Source: Micromonospora chersina
GTDB taxonomy: Bacteria; Actinomycetota; Actinomycetes; Mycobacteriales; Micromonosporaceae
NCBI RefSeq assembly: GCF_900091475.1
Contig: NZ_FMIB01000002.1
Coordinates: 3,224,001-3,288,000 of the forward strand
Length of the DNA: 64,000 nucleotides
Reading direction: 5' to 3'
Part shown: positions 8,133 to 17,682 of the stretch, piece by piece
Layout of the letters: each line of letters starts with the position of its first letter
How positions within the stretch are numbered: the first letter of the stretch is position 1
Notes under the pieces: generated by a model
What the model was told of the DNA's origin: nothing
The model's input: only the letters and a program-made list of their open reading frames with translations
Databases searched by the model: none
Program-made: the position numbers and the translations under genes

Positions 8133-8732
8133 TCAGTTCAGGGCCACATCCGGCGGGAAGTGGGCGACCGCCGCCATCATGCCACCCTGCCGGCGCAGCA
8201 CCATCGGCCAGAGATCGTCCGGGCGGTCGACGAAGGCGTCGCCGGGGAGGGCGTCGAGCACGAACCAGGACCCGTCCTCGATCTCCCGCTCCAACTGGCC
8301 GGCGCCCCAGCCGGAGTAGCCGGCGAAGACCCGGATCCCGCCGACGGCGTCGCGCAGCTTCTCCGGGTCGACCGAGAGGTCGATGGTGCCGACCGCCCCG
8401 GAGACCCGGTGGAAGCCCTTCACCGGCTTGATCGGGTGGCGCATCCGGGCAAGGCAGATCGCGGAGTCGGGCTGCACGGGGCCGCCCTCGAAGAGCACCG
8501 CGGGGTGTCGGGCGAGGTCGCTCCAGTCGCCGAGGACGTCGGCCACCGGGACCTCGGTGGCCCGGTTGAGCACCACGCCGAGGGCGCCGCCGGGCTCGTG
8601 GGCGACGAGCAGCACGACCGTGCGATCGAAGTTCGGGTCCTTCAGCGCAGGCGTCGCGACCAGCAGCCGCCCGGTCATGGAATCCATGGCTCGGCCACCG
8701 ATCGCCTGTCCCTCACCCTGCATGTCCGACAC
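8133..8732 (-). CDS. YqgE/AlgH family protein (UPF0301)
   Basis: Up to 199 residues. Family hallmarks are visible: TGRLLVATPALKDPNFDRTVVLL, HEPGGALGVVLNR, FEGGPVQPDSAI, and RVFAGYSGWGAGQLEREI. The protein is cytosolic; its biochemical role is unsettled, although AlgH was named from alginate regulation. The start is uncertain: GTG 8732 gives the longest form, while ATG 8687 or 8678 would start close to the conserved MTGRLLV segment and match most relatives. It stands alone, upstream of tRNA-Ala on the same strand. Confidence 0.9.
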   Translation of the reverse strand: MSDMQGEGQAIGGRAMDSMTGRLLVATPALKDPNFDRTVVLLVAHEPGGALGVVLNRATEVPVADVLGDWSDLARHPAVLFEGGPVQPDSAICLARMRHPIKPVKGFHRVSGAVGTIDLSVDPEKLRDAVGGIRVFAGYSGWGAGQLEREIEDGSWFVLDALPGDAFVDRPDDLWPMVLRRQGGMMAAVAHFPPDVALN

Positions 8733-8855
8733 CCGTCAGCCGTACGCCGCGACCCGCCGCGCTGTCAACGCCATGCAAGGCACCATAGCCTGCGGTCCGC
8801 CCGCTGGCTAAGGTCTGACCGGCGGGTGATCGCGACGGAATCGAGGGAGGGCCGC

Positions 8856-9659
8856 ATGGCGGCTACGGCCGAACTGGCGGTGATCGGCGGGTCGGGCCTC
8901 TACGCCCTACTCGACGGCGCCACCGAGCACGTGCTGGAGACGCCGTACGGCGCGCCGTCGGATCCGGTCACGATCGCCGAGGTGGGCGGCCGGCGGGTGG
9001 CGTTCCTGCCCCGGCACGGGCGCGACCACCGCTACCCGCCGCACCTGATCCCCTACCGGGCCAACCTCTGGGCGCTGCGCTCCCTGGGCGTACGCCAGGT
9101 GCTGGCGCCCTGCGCGGTCGGCGGGCTGCGGCCGGAGCTGGGCCCGGGCACGTTCGTGGTGCCGGATCAGCTCATCGACCGCACCAGCGGGCGGACGCAG
9201 ACGTACTACGACCAGGGCGCGGTGCACGTGTCGTTCGCCGACCCGTACTGCCCGGCCGGGCGGCGCACGCTGCTCGACGCCGCGGCCGGGCGGGGCGTGC
9301 CGGCGGTGGACGGCGGCACGGTGGTGGTGGTCGAGGGGCCGCGGTTCTCCACCCGGGCGGAGTCGCGCTGGTTCGCCTCGATCGGCGGCACGGTGGTCAA
9401 CATGACCGGGCACCCGGAGGCGGTGCTCGCCCGCGAGCTGGCCCTCTGCTACACCTCGATCGCCCTGGTCACCGACCTGGACGCCGGCGTCGAGGCGGGC
9501 GGGTCGGTGACCCAGGAGGAGGTCTTCCGGGTCTTCGGGGAGAACACCGACCGGCTGCGCGGGGTGCTGCTGGACGCGGTCGCCGCGCTGCCCGCCGAGC
9601 GGGACTGCCCCTGCGGGCGGGCGCTGGACGGGATCAAGCTCCCGTTCCCGCTGCCCTGA
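8856..9659 (+). CDS. mtnP: S-methyl-5'-thioadenosine phosphorylase / purine nucleoside phosphorylase
   Basis: 267 residues from ATG 8856, with GAGGGAGG just upstream. The PNP/MTAP family-2 signature is clear: IGGSGLY (phosphate loop), FLPRHGRDHRYPPHLIPYRAN, APCAVGGLRPELGPG, VVEGPRFSTRAES, and VNMTGHPEAVLARE. The enzyme cleaves methylthioadenosine (from polyamine synthesis) or a purine nucleoside with phosphate. The choice between the two depends on substrate-pocket residues that I cannot resolve by eye; the length and C-terminal CPCGRALDGIKLPFPLP fit actinobacterial MTAP annotations. Confidence 0.88.
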   Translation: MAATAELAVIGGSGLYALLDGATEHVLETPYGAPSDPVTIAEVGGRRVAFLPRHGRDHRYPPHLIPYRANLWALRSLGVRQVLAPCAVGGLRPELGPGTFVVPDQLIDRTSGRTQTYYDQGAVHVSFADPYCPAGRRTLLDAAAGRGVPAVDGGTVVVVEGPRFSTRAESRWFASIGGTVVNMTGHPEAVLARELALCYTSIALVTDLDAGVEAGGSVTQEEVFRVFGENTDRLRGVLLDAVAALPAERDCPCGRALDGIKLPFPLP

Positions 9660-9779
9660 GCGCCGGGAAGCGCCGGGAAGCGCCCGAAAAGTCGACCTCG
9701 GCCCGATAGATTCGGCTGGTCGGGACACTGATCACCGGGCCGTCTCCCGGCACGCGCGGGGGACGGGAGGCAGCCGGCG

Positions 9780-11375
9780 ATGGCAACGGTGCGCGACACG
9801 ACCTACGACCTGCTCCGCGCGCTGGGCCTGACCACCGTCTTCGGCAATCCCGGCTCCACCGAGGAACCCTTCCTCGCGGACTTCCCGGCCGACTTCCGCT
9901 ACGTGCACGCCCTCCAGGAGGCGTCGGCGATGGCCATGGCGGACGGCTACGCGCAGGCCACCGGCCGTCCCGCGCACGTCAACCTGCACACCGCCCCGGG
10001 CATCGGCAACGGCATGGGCAACCTGGTCACCGCCTGGCACAACAAGACGCCACTGATCGTCACCGCCGGCCAGCAGACCCGGGAGATGCTGCTCATCGAG
10101 CCCCGGCTGGCCAACCCGCGGGCGGTCGAGCTGACCCAGCCGTACGTCAAGTGGGCGCACGAGCCGGCCCGCGCGCAGGACGTCCCGGCGGCCTTCATGC
10201 GGGCGTACGCCTCGGCGGTGCAGCCCCCGGCCGGGCCGGTCTTCCTCTCCCTGCCGATGGACGACTGGGCCCAACCCGCCGACCCGCCGCCGCAGGTGCG
10301 GACGGTGGCCACCCGGATCGCGCCGGACCCGGACCGGTTGCGCGGCTTCGCCGCCACGCTGGCCGCCGCCCGCGCCCCGGCGCTGGTGCTCGGCGCGGCG
10401 GTGGACCGGGCGGACGCCTGGCCGGCCGCCGTGGCGCTGGCCGAACGGCTGGCCGCCCCGGTCTGGGCGGCACCGGCGCCGGAGCGGGCCGTCTTCCCCG
10501 AGGGCCACCCGCAGTTCCGGGGTGTCCTGCCGTACGCGATCGGGCCGCTGGCCGAGGCGTTGCACGGCCACGACACGGTCCTGGTGGTCGGGGCGCCCGT
10601 GTTCCGCTACTACCCGCACGTGCCGGGCGACTACCTGCCCGCCGACGCCCAACTGCTGCACGTCACCGACGACCCGGACGAGGCGGCCCGCGCCCCGGTC
10701 GGGGAGAGCCTGCTCGGCGACGCCGGGCTGGCCATGGCCGGCCTGGTGGAGCTGCTGCCGCCGGCGGACCGGCCCGCGCCGCCGGCCCGGGACGCCCCGG
10801 CGCCGCCGGAGGCCACCGACCCGCCGAGTGCCGACGCCGTCTTCGCCGCGCTGGCCGCTCAGTGGCCGGCCGACGGGGTGCTGGTGCAGGAGTCACCGTC
10901 CAACCTGGCGGCGCTGCGCCGCCGGCTGCGCATCGACCGGCCCCGGTCGTACTTCACGATGGCCAGCGGCGGCCTGGGCTTCGGCCTGCCCGCGGCCGTG
11001 GGCATCGCGCTGGCCGAGCGGGACACCGGGCGCGGCCGGCCGGTGGTCGCGGTGGTCGGCGACGGCTCGTTCCACTACTCGGTGCAGGCGCTGTGGACCG
11101 CCGCGCAGCTCGGCCTGCCGCTCGCCGTCGTGGTCCCGGTCAACCGGCAGTACGCGATCCTCAAGGCGTTCGCCGAGCTGAAGCACACGCCCGGGGTGCC
11201 GGCGCTGGACCTGCCCGGGCTGGACGTCACGGCGGTGGCCCGCGGCTACGGCTGCGCGGCCGAGGTGGTGGAGTCGCCGGACCGGCTCGGCCCGGCGCTG
11301 GCCGCCGCGCTCGCCGCCGACCGGCCGACAGTGCTGCCGGTGCCGATCAGCACCGACGTGCCGCGAATCCTCTAG
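9780..11375 (+). CDS. mdlC: Benzoylformate decarboxylase (ThDP enzyme)
   Basis: 531 residues with the three-domain ThDP decarboxylase layout. The residues used by Pseudomonas putida benzoylformate decarboxylase are all at matching positions: Ser26 in GNPGS, Glu47 in LQEASA, His70 in NLHTAPG and His280 in RYYPH (281 in P. putida). The cofactor site GDGS is followed by a long ThDP/Mg segment ending near VPVNRQYAIL. The reaction is decarboxylation of phenylglyoxylate to benzaldehyde, or of another 2-keto acid. No other mandelate-pathway gene is adjacent. It is convergent with the lipoprotein gene, overlapping its end by four bases. Confidence 0.9.
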   Translation: MATVRDTTYDLLRALGLTTVFGNPGSTEEPFLADFPADFRYVHALQEASAMAMADGYAQATGRPAHVNLHTAPGIGNGMGNLVTAWHNKTPLIVTAGQQTREMLLIEPRLANPRAVELTQPYVKWAHEPARAQDVPAAFMRAYASAVQPPAGPVFLSLPMDDWAQPADPPPQVRTVATRIAPDPDRLRGFAATLAAARAPALVLGAAVDRADAWPAAVALAERLAAPVWAAPAPERAVFPEGHPQFRGVLPYAIGPLAEALHGHDTVLVVGAPVFRYYPHVPGDYLPADAQLLHVTDDPDEAARAPVGESLLGDAGLAMAGLVELLPPADRPAPPARDAPAPPEATDPPSADAVFAALAAQWPADGVLVQESPSNLAALRRRLRIDRPRSYFTMASGGLGFGLPAAVGIALAERDTGRGRPVVAVVGDGSFHYSVQALWTAAQLGLPLAVVVPVNRQYAILKAFAELKHTPGVPALDLPGLDVTAVARGYGCAAEVVESPDRLGPALAAALAADRPTVLPVPISTDVPRIL

Positions 11376-12352
11376 CGGCGTACGACGAGCGGGGTGCCGC
11401 CGGCCACGTCGAGCACCGTCCGGTCGCCGAGGGGCGCCTTGAGCGTGACGCTCACCGGCTTCATCACGAGCTGCATCGTGCACGGCCCGGTCGAGCGGAC
11501 CACCGCGCCGCCGAGCACCACCACGTCGTCCCGCTCCAGCACCAGCGGGGTGGGTTCCCCGTCGCAGGCGCCCGTCCCGACCCGGTAGTCGAGCCGGTTC
11601 CCGGTCACCGCCCGCAGGTCGAGGGCCCCCACGAACCCGTCGTCCATGGGGCGGCTCGGCGCGGTCCCCTCCGGCGCCGCGCCGACCGCGCTCGGCGCGA
11701 CCGCGAGGCGGGCCACCGGCACCCGGAGCCCTTCCACGGTGAACAGCCAGGCGGGCACGGTGGCCTCACCCCGGCTGGTTCGTACCGACGCGGTGCCCAG
11801 CTTCGCCCCGGTGACCGTCAGCGGCACGCACGGGCTGGCGGCCCGGGTGGCGACCGGCCCGTCGGGCCCGGGCTCAACGGTCGGGCCACCCTCGGGTCGC
11901 GGCGCCGGGGCCATCGGCCGCCCGTCGCAGGGCGGCGGGTCGCCCTGGTCCATCTGGGCGTACGCCTCGGCGGCGCTGACCAGCGGGACCCGCAGCGTGC
12001 CTTCCGGGAAGCGGATCGTCCCGTCGGCGGGGCGGGCGGCCGGCAGGTCGATCTGGTCCCGGTACCAGCCGTTGAGGAAGGCCTGCTTCGTCTCGTCGGT
12101 GAAGCCGGGGTCGCCGACCAGCACGGTGGCGTCGTCGAGCGGGACGTACCCGCTGCGCCACGCGGGGCCGGGGCGCCACGCGTCGGCCACCTCGGTGGCC
12201 CGCTGGCCGAACGCCTCCCAGCGGTGGTCGGGGCCGGAGACCGACGGACCGCTCGGGTCGGCGGCCGGCGGGCCGGCCGGGTCGGCGCCGGGCGCGGCGC
12301 AGCCGGCCAGGACCAGGAGCGGCAGCCCGAGCAGGGCGAGGTGACGACGCAT
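11372..12352 (-). CDS. Lipoprotein of unknown function
   Basis: 326 residues. The N-terminus MRRHLALLGLPLLVLAGC is a lipoprotein signal with lipobox LAGC (Cys18), followed by a Pro/Gly/Ser-rich tether. The rest is a soluble, beta-rich domain without transmembrane segments, containing two Cys pairs (PPPCDG...SPCVPLT and GACDGE...GPCTMQ) that could form disulfides outside the cell. I do not recognise a family. It is probably followed on the same strand by nothing, since its 3' end meets mdlC, and it lies downstream of the helical protein gene. Confidence 0.7.
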   Translation of the reverse strand: MRRHLALLGLPLLVLAGCAAPGADPAGPPAADPSGPSVSGPDHRWEAFGQRATEVADAWRPGPAWRSGYVPLDDATVLVGDPGFTDETKQAFLNGWYRDQIDLPAARPADGTIRFPEGTLRVPLVSAAEAYAQMDQGDPPPCDGRPMAPAPRPEGGPTVEPGPDGPVATRAASPCVPLTVTGAKLGTASVRTSRGEATVPAWLFTVEGLRVPVARLAVAPSAVGAAPEGTAPSRPMDDGFVGALDLRAVTGNRLDYRVGTGACDGEPTPLVLERDDVVVLGGAVVRSTGPCTMQLVMKPVSVTLKAPLGDRTVLDVAGGTPLVVRR

Positions 12353-12390
12353 GCCGGTTGGACGCGACGCTCCCCCGACCGGTTCCCGGA

Positions 12391-12843
12391 TCAGTTCTCC
12401 CCGCCCAGGTCCGCCTGGTACGCCTCCCAGAGCAGGTCCGCGCCGCGCTGCCGGTGCCGGTCGAGCGCCCGTAGCAGGTTCCGGGCCTGTGCCCGCAGTT
12501 CCTCGGCGGGCACCGCGGGGAGCCGTGCGGCGTGCTGGAGCGCGGCTATCGCCGCCGCGATGGCGGCGTGCTCGCCGGCCAGCAGGCGTACGCCGCGGTC
12601 GAGCCGGGGCGCCTGGTGGAGCAGTTCGGCGTAGAGGCCGGCCGGTCCCTCGGTGACCCGGACGTGCTCGGCGAAGCCCTGCCGGACCGGGCCGAGGCGG
12701 CCGATCAGGTGCTCCCGCCAGCGCGGTTCCGCCGATGCCGCGGCGAGCGCCCGGGCGAGGGCGTGCACGTCGCCTGGGTGGGCGGGCCGCGGCAGGGGCA
12801 CGGCGGTGACGGTGGACGGCTGCTGGATCGGATGGGTGACCAT
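12391..12843 (-). CDS. Small helical protein, possibly hemerythrin-like
   Basis: 150 residues, almost entirely alpha-helical by composition. The second half (LLHQAPRLDRGVRLLAGEHAA, then LLRALDRHRQRGADLLWEAY) has His/Glu residues placed along helices in a way that recalls HHE hemerythrin-like four-helix bundles, ending in QADLGGEN. The metal-ligand set is not complete enough to claim oxygen or iron binding. The start codon has the sequence CATGG context at 12843 with no strong ribosome site. It lies 38 bases upstream of the lipoprotein gene on the same strand and may be co-transcribed. Confidence 0.6.
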   Translation of the reverse strand: MVTHPIQQPSTVTAVPLPRPAHPGDVHALARALAAASAEPRWREHLIGRLGPVRQGFAEHVRVTEGPAGLYAELLHQAPRLDRGVRLLAGEHAAIAAAIAALQHAARLPAVPAEELRAQARNLLRALDRHRQRGADLLWEAYQADLGGEN

Positions 12844-12948
12844 GGCACCTCCCGCGCTGCTGCGCTACCGCGTACAGCGATGGTGAACCTGGTCACCGGA
12901 CCTGTCCAGGAGGGGCGGGCGCCTCATCTGCCCCTTCCGCCCCGGCGG

Positions 12949-13623
12949 TCACACCGGCCCCTGGAGCCCCAGCGGATCGGCCGCCATGCCGCGCAGCCGG
13001 CCGGCGAGGGCGTGCGCTTCGGCGTCCCGGCCCTGGTCCGGCCGGCCCGCACTGATCGCGTCGGCGAGCGCCTGCAGCTCGGCCGGGGGCAGGCTGCCCA
13101 GTCCGGGGCCCTGCAACGGGATGGTGACCCGCCGGCCGCTGTCCCGGTCCCGGGCGATCAGCGTGGGCACCCGCACCACCGCGTCGTCGCCGACGCGGTG
13201 GGCGATGGCGCCGCCGCGCACCTCGGCGGTGGCCAGGTCGACGGTGCGGGTGCCGAGCGCGCCCCGCACCGAGGCCCGGGTCCCGTCCAGCCAGGCGGCC
13301 GTGCGCAGCACCCGCAGCACCAGCCAGAGCCCGAGCAGGACGAACGGCAGGCCGCAGAGTCCGGCCCAGCGCAGCGGGCTGGGCGCGGCGGTGGCGCCGT
13401 CGTGCAGGTCGGGTGGGAGCAGGTCGGGCGGCAGGTCCCGGACGTCGTCGTACGAGGGGACCGGGTCGCCGAAGCCGGTGACCCGGCGCAGCAGGCCGTC
13501 GGCGACCACCGGCAGCAGCACGAAGGCCGCGCCGACGGCGGTGAACAGGACACCCACCACGGCGGCCACGGCGCGCGGGCCGGGCGCCGCGCCGACGGAG
13601 AGTCGGATCCGCTCGTTCGTCAC
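12949..13623 (-). CDS. Two-TM membrane protein with a PH-like C-terminal domain, unknown function
   Basis: 224 residues from GTG 13623 (VTNERIRLSV); the open frame continues upstream into the tmRNA gene and is not coding there. Two hydrophobic helices lie at about residues 17-40 and 92-110 with a short polar extracellular segment (GDPVPSYDDVRDLPPDLLPPDLHD) between them. The C-terminal 110 residues form a beta-rich module (WLDGTRASVRGALGTRTVDLATAEV) like the PH-type domains of small actinobacterial membrane proteins. No function is known. Confidence 0.6.
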   Translation of the reverse strand: MTNERIRLSVGAAPGPRAVAAVVGVLFTAVGAAFVLLPVVADGLLRRVTGFGDPVPSYDDVRDLPPDLLPPDLHDGATAAPSPLRWAGLCGLPFVLLGLWLVLRVLRTAAWLDGTRASVRGALGTRTVDLATAEVRGGAIAHRVGDDAVVRVPTLIARDRDSGRRVTIPLQGPGLGSLPPAELQALADAISAGRPDQGRDAEAHALAGRLRGMAADPLGLQGPV

Positions 13624-13660
13624 AGCAGGCAGCCTAGAGCCGGACCGGGCGCGGAGACGA

Positions 13661-13695
13661 CTGTGCGCCCCGGTCCGGTGGACCGGGGCGCACAG
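13661..13695 (-). terminator. tmRNA terminator hairpin
   Basis: A perfect 16-bp stem (13661-13676 with 13680-13695) and 3-nt loop sit seven bases past the tmRNA 3' end on the minus strand. Confidence 0.85.
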
Positions 13696-13701
13696 GTCAG
13701 G

Positions 13702-14077
13702 TGGTGGAGGTGCCGGGAATCGAACCCGGGTCCTTCGCCGCCTTGTCAGGGCTTCTCCGAGCGCAGCTCGCTGTGCCTCTACTCGGCCCCTCCGATCACG
13801 CGAGCGAGTCGGTGTGACGGGCCCAGTCGCTGATTGATCTCGCCGCACGGACCCCGCGACCGGGTCCGGTTGGCCAGCCTTCTAGCTGATGCCGGCTAAC
13901 TGGGTCGAAGGCGCTCCCAGGCCGACAGACTTGCTACTCGCCTCAGGCGGCGAGAGCGAAGTCAGCGCGATTGTTCTTGGCGCTTATTGGTTTCCGACGA
14001 ACGATTCTCGAGACGACGTCGGCTTCCTCGGCTCGCTTCCCCTGCCGCAACGTACGAAGTCGAAACCAGTCACCCCC
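13702..14077 (-). ncRNA. ssrA: tmRNA
   Basis: 376 nt including CCA. The 5' end GGGGGTG (14077-14071) pairs with CACCTCC before the discriminator A and encoded CCA (13705-13702), forming the alanyl acceptor stem. The T-arm GGGTTCGATTCCC is visible. The resume codon GCC starts the tag (A)AKNNRADFALAA followed by TGA, the form seen in actinobacteria. It rescues ribosomes stalled on broken mRNAs with SmpB, whose gene lies 105 bases upstream on the same strand. Confidence 0.97.
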
Positions 14078-14181
14078 TCGACGGGCTGCCCCTGTCGGCA
14101 GCAACACCAAGCCTAACGCCTGGCGCAACCGGATTCATTCCGAGGCCGGCCGGAAGCCGGCACCGGGACGAACCGGACGTT

Positions 14182-14661
14182 TCACTCACTCATGCCCTTG
14201 CCGCGCCGGCCCACCGCCCGGGCGATCTCCCGGTCGGCGTCCCGCTTGGCCAGGTCCTGGCGCTTGTCGTACGACTTCTTACCCCGGGCCAGGCCGATCT
14301 CCACCTTCGCCCAGCCGTCGGAGAAGTAGACCTGCAGCGGCACCATGGTGAGGCCGCTCTCCTTGGTCTTGCCGATCAGCCGGTCGATCTCCAGCCGCTT
14401 GAGCAGCAACTTCCGGGTACGCCGGGGCTCGTGGTTGGTCCAGGTGCCCTGGGTGTACTCGGGGATGTGCATGCCGTGCAGGTAGAGCTCGCCGTCACGT
14501 TCCTGGGCGAACGCGTCGACAAGCGACGCCCGCCCGGCCCGCAGCGACTTGACCTCGGTGCCGGTCAGCGACATGCCCGCCTCGTACGTGTCGAGGATGG
14601 CGTAGTCGTGCCGCGCCTTCTTGTTGGAGGCGACCACCTTGCGACCCTTTTCCCGTGGCAT
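14182..14661 (-). CDS. smpB: SsrA-binding protein SmpB
   Basis: 159 residues from ATG 14661; GGGAGG at nine bases fits this start better than GTG 14670. Standard SmpB landmarks: [55 protein letters not shown], and the basic tail [21 protein letters not shown] that folds in the ribosomal mRNA channel. It delivers tmRNA to stalled ribosomes; ssrA follows on the same strand. Confidence 0.97.
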   Translation of the reverse strand: MPREKGRKVVASNKKARHDYAILDTYEAGMSLTGTEVKSLRAGRASLVDAFAQERDGELYLHGMHIPEYTQGTWTNHEPRRTRKLLLKRLEIDRLIGKTKESGLTMVPLQVYFSDGWAKVEIGLARGKKSYDKRQDLAKRDADREIARAVGRRGKGMSE

Positions 14662-14715
14662 CGGCGCCACCTCCCTTCCGATCGTGGAGCGCGGATCATG
14701 CTACCGGAAACACAA

Positions 14716-14753
14716 GGACCCTCCCGCGCGGTTTATTCCGCGCGGGAGGGTCC
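14716..14753 (-). terminator. Strong intrinsic terminator of ftsEX
   Basis: A perfect 16-bp stem (14716-14731 with 14738-14753), loop TTTATT, followed on the minus strand by TTGTGTTT. It lies between ftsX and smpB and separates their transcripts. Confidence 0.9.
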
Positions 14754-14775
14754 CCGGAGAGCCGTGCGGCGGGAG

Positions 14776-15651
14776 CTAGACCCGCAGGTAGAAGCGGAGC
14801 GTGACCCAGGCGGTCACCGCGCTGACCAGACCACCGACGGCGGCCATCAGCGGGAAGGTCAGGAAGATCTCGGACCAGGAGATCGGGGTGATCAGGCCCT
14901 CCAGGGCCGCCATCGAACTCCCTGCCGCGAGCACCTTCAGGGCGATGAGCGCGACGAGGCCGAGGATCGAGCCGATCAGACCGGCGACCACCGCCTCCAG
15001 CACGAACGGCGCCTGGATGAACCAGTTGGAGGCGCCGACCAGCTTCATGACCGCGACCTCACGCCGCTTGCTGTACGCGGCCACCTGGATGGTGTTGGCG
15101 ACCAGCAGCAGGGCGGCCACGGCCATCACGATCGCGATGACCAGTGCGCCGTTCTGGAAGCCGCTGAGCACGCCGAAGACCTTGTCGAGCAGCTTGCTCT
15201 GGTCGACGATCGTGTCGATGCCCTCGGAGGTCTTGTACTCGTCGTAGATCTTCTTGTACTGCTCCGGGTTGACCAGCGTGAGCCGGAACGACTCGGGAAG
15301 CTGGTCGGGCTTGACCGCGTTGACCAGGTCGGGCGCGTCGGCGTACATCTGCTGGAAGCGCTTGTACGCCTCGTCCTTGTCGACGTACGTGACGTCCTTG
15401 ATCATCGGATCGGCCTTGAGCTTGGTCTCGAGGTCGGTCCGCTGCTGCTCGTTGACGTCGGTCTTCAGGAAGATCGAGACCTGGACGTTCTCGTAGTAGA
15501 GGTCCTTCATGTCGCCGACCTTCTGGTACAGAAGGCCGCTGCCGCCCAGCATGAACAGCGACACCGCCATGGTGATGATCATGGCGAGGGTCATGGTGAC
15601 GTTGCGCCACAGTCCGACCAGTACCTCGGACAGGACGTACTTCATCCGCAT
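14776..15651 (-). CDS. ftsX: Cell division ABC transporter membrane subunit FtsX
   Basis: 291 residues, four membrane helices (about 20-42, 168-190, 218-240, 262-284) with a large extracellular loop between the first two. Conserved segments include LWRNVTMTLAMIITMAVSLFMLGG and AAYSKRREVAVMKLVGASNWFI, the cytoplasmic coupling motif. With FtsE it transmits ATP binding across the membrane to activate peptidoglycan hydrolases at the division site. The ftsE stop is 65 bases upstream, the usual ftsE-ftsX order. Confidence 0.95.
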   Translation of the reverse strand: MRMKYVLSEVLVGLWRNVTMTLAMIITMAVSLFMLGGSGLLYQKVGDMKDLYYENVQVSIFLKTDVNEQQRTDLETKLKADPMIKDVTYVDKDEAYKRFQQMYADAPDLVNAVKPDQLPESFRLTLVNPEQYKKIYDEYKTSEGIDTIVDQSKLLDKVFGVLSGFQNGALVIAIVMAVAALLLVANTIQVAAYSKRREVAVMKLVGASNWFIQAPFVLEAVVAGLIGSILGLVALIALKVLAAGSSMAALEGLITPISWSEIFLTFPLMAAVGGLVSAVTAWVTLRFYLRV

Positions 15652-15716
15652 CGGGATATTCCTCCGGCTCTCCGGCGTGAGGTGTTCGTCGTCAGGGTCA
15701 GCGGATCGTCAGCGGC

Positions 15717-16397
15717 TCAGCCGTAGACACCGCGGGCCTGGTCGCGCACGATGCGGCCGCTCTCGATCTCGATGACGCGGCGGCGCATCTGGTTCACGAT
15801 GTTGGAGTCGTGCGTGACCATCACGACGGTCGTGCCGGTGCGGTTGATCCGGTCCAGCAGGCGCATGATCTCGATCGAGGTGTCCGGGTCCAGGTTTCCG
15901 GTGGGCTCGTCCGCCAGGAGGATCAGCGGCCGGTTCACGAACGCCCGGGCCACCGCGACCCGCTGCTGCTCACCACCGGACAGCTCGTGGGGGTAGCGGT
16001 GCTCCTTCCCACCGAGCCCGACCAGCTCCAGCACTTCCGGCACGACCCGGCGGGCGACCGCCTTGGTCTTGCCGATCACCTCCAGCGCGAACGCCACGTT
16101 CTCGTAGGCGGTGCGGTTCGGCAGGAGGCGGAAGTCCTGGAAGACGCAGCCGATGGAACGCCGGAAGTGGGGTCGCTTCCAGGAACGCATCGACGTGACG
16201 TCCTTGCCGTTGACGACGACCCGCCCCTTGTTGGGGGTGACCTCGTGCAGCAGCAGCTTGATGATCGTGGACTTGCCGGAGCCGGATGGACCGATGAAGA
16301 AGACGAACTCGCCCTTCTCGATCGAGACGGACACGTTGTCGAGCGAAGGCCGGGACGCCTTCGGGTACGTCTTCGTCACTTGCTCAAGCTGAATCAC
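15717..16397 (-). CDS. ftsE: Cell division ATP-binding protein FtsE
   Basis: 226 residues from GTG 16397 ([12 protein letters not shown]); the longer open frame to 16433 adds a non-conserved extension. ABC motifs are complete: Walker [11 protein letters not shown]-loop FQDFRLLP, signature [14 protein letters not shown], Walker [14 protein letters not shown]-loop VMVTHD. It is the cytosolic ATPase partner of FtsX, which follows it. Confidence 0.96.
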   Translation of the reverse strand: MIQLEQVTKTYPKASRPSLDNVSVSIEKGEFVFFIGPSGSGKSTIIKLLLHEVTPNKGRVVVNGKDVTSMRSWKRPHFRRSIGCVFQDFRLLPNRTAYENVAFALEVIGKTKAVARRVVPEVLELVGLGGKEHRYPHELSGGEQQRVAVARAFVNRPLILLADEPTGNLDPDTSIEIMRLLDRINRTGTTVVMVTHDSNIVNQMRRRVIEIESGRIVRDQARGVYG

Positions 16398-16457
16398 GGG
16401 TCGAGAGTCTACGCGGTGTAACCGGAGAGCCAAGCCCCCCGCCCCTCCGAAGCGAGT

Positions 16458-16499
16458 CGCGTCATCGATTCAGCCGGTCAGACAGAGATCGATGACGCG
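16458..16499 (-). terminator. Inverted repeat after prfB
   Basis: CGCGTCATCGAT (16458-16469) and its exact complement (16488-16499) form a 12-bp stem with an 18-nt loop, 17 bases past the prfB stop on the minus strand. It could also be an operator upstream of ftsE. Confidence 0.5.
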
Positions 16500-16515
16500 C
16501 TGCGTCCGAGATCGA

Positions 16516-17637
16516 TCACGCACCGTCAGCGGTGAGCTGCTGCTGCTTCCGCCAGCGGATACCCGCCTCGATGAAGCTGTCCAGCTCGCCGTCGAAGACC
16601 GCGGACGGATTGCCCGTCTCCTGCTCGGTCCGCAGATCCTTCACCATCTGATAAGGGTGCAGAACGTACGAGCGCATCTGGTCGCCCCAGGAGCCGGCGG
16701 CGTCGGTCTTCAGGCCCTGGAGCTTGGCCTGCTCCTCCTGCCGCTTGCGCTCCAGCAGCCGGGCCTGAAGCACCCGCAGCGCGGATGCCTTGTTCTGCAG
16801 CTGGGACTTCTCGTTCTGGCAGGTGACCACGATGCCGGTCGGGATGTGGGTGATCCGGACCGCCGAGTCGGTGGTGTTGACGCTCTGCCCGCCCGGGCCC
16901 GACGAGCGGTAGACGTCGATCCGCATCTCGTTCTCGGGAATCTCGATGTGGTCGGTCTGCTCCACCACCGGCAGCACCTCGACGCCGGCGAAGCTGGTCT
17001 GCCGGCGGCCCTGGTTGTCGAACGGGCTGATCCGGACCAGCCGGTGGGTGCCGGACTCCACGCTGAGCGTGCCGAACGCGTAGGGCACCTTGACCGTGAA
17101 GGTGGCCGACTTGAGGCCCGCCTCCTCGGCGTACGAGGTCTCGTAGACCTCGGTCGGGTAGCCGTGCCGCTCGGCCCAGCGCAGGTACATCCGGAGCAGC
17201 ATCTCGGCGAAGTCCGCCGCGTCCACGCCGCCGGCGCCGGCCCGGATGGCGACAAGCGCCTCCCGGGAGTCGTACTCGCCGGAGAGCAGGGTGCGGACCT
17301 CCATCTCCTGGATGGCCTTGGTCAGCCCGGTGATCTCCGACTCGACCTCGGTCAGGGTGCCGGGGTCGGACTCGGCCTGGGCCAGCTCCAGCAGCACCCC
17401 GGCGTCGTCGAGGCGGGAGCGGAGGGAGCCGAGCTTGGAGATCTCGCCGTTGACGTACGACAGCTGCGAGGTCACCTGCTGCGCCTTGGCCTGGTCGTCC
17501 CACAGGTCCGGCGCGGAGGCCTCCTGCTCCAGGCGGGCCTTCTGCTCGCGCAGCTTGTCGAGGTCGAGCACCGCCTCGATGTTGCGCAGGGTGGCGTCGA
17601 GTTCCTTGAGCTGTTCGGCGTAATCGGCAGCGGTCAC
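16516..17637 (-). CDS. prfB: Peptide chain release factor 2
   Basis: 373 residues from GTG 17637 ([10 protein letters not shown]); a TTG at 17646 is possible. The stop-recognition motif SPF is in [17 protein letters not shown], and the catalytic GGQ is in [16 protein letters not shown], so this is RF2, which terminates at UGA and UAA. The gene is one continuous frame, without the early programmed +1 frameshift of Escherichia coli prfB, as in many actinobacteria. It lies upstream of ftsE on the same strand. Confidence 0.96.
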   Translation of the reverse strand: MTAADYAEQLKELDATLRNIEAVLDLDKLREQKARLEQEASAPDLWDDQAKAQQVTSQLSYVNGEISKLGSLRSRLDDAGVLLELAQAESDPGTLTEVESEITGLTKAIQEMEVRTLLSGEYDSREALVAIRAGAGGVDAADFAEMLLRMYLRWAERHGYPTEVYETSYAEEAGLKSATFTVKVPYAFGTLSVESGTHRLVRISPFDNQGRRQTSFAGVEVLPVVEQTDHIEIPENEMRIDVYRSSGPGGQSVNTTDSAVRITHIPTGIVVTCQNEKSQLQNKASALRVLQARLLERKRQEEQAKLQGLKTDAAGSWGDQMRSYVLHPYQMVKDLRTEQETGNPSAVFDGELDSFIEAGIRWRKQQQLTADGA

Positions 17638-17682
17638 GACAGACAAGCCTACTGCCTCTGCTGGCCGGTCCGGCGCAGGTGG

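Noticed and set aside
16516..17646. Programmed frameshift in prfB
   Set aside because: The gene is a single continuous frame with no early in-frame UGA.
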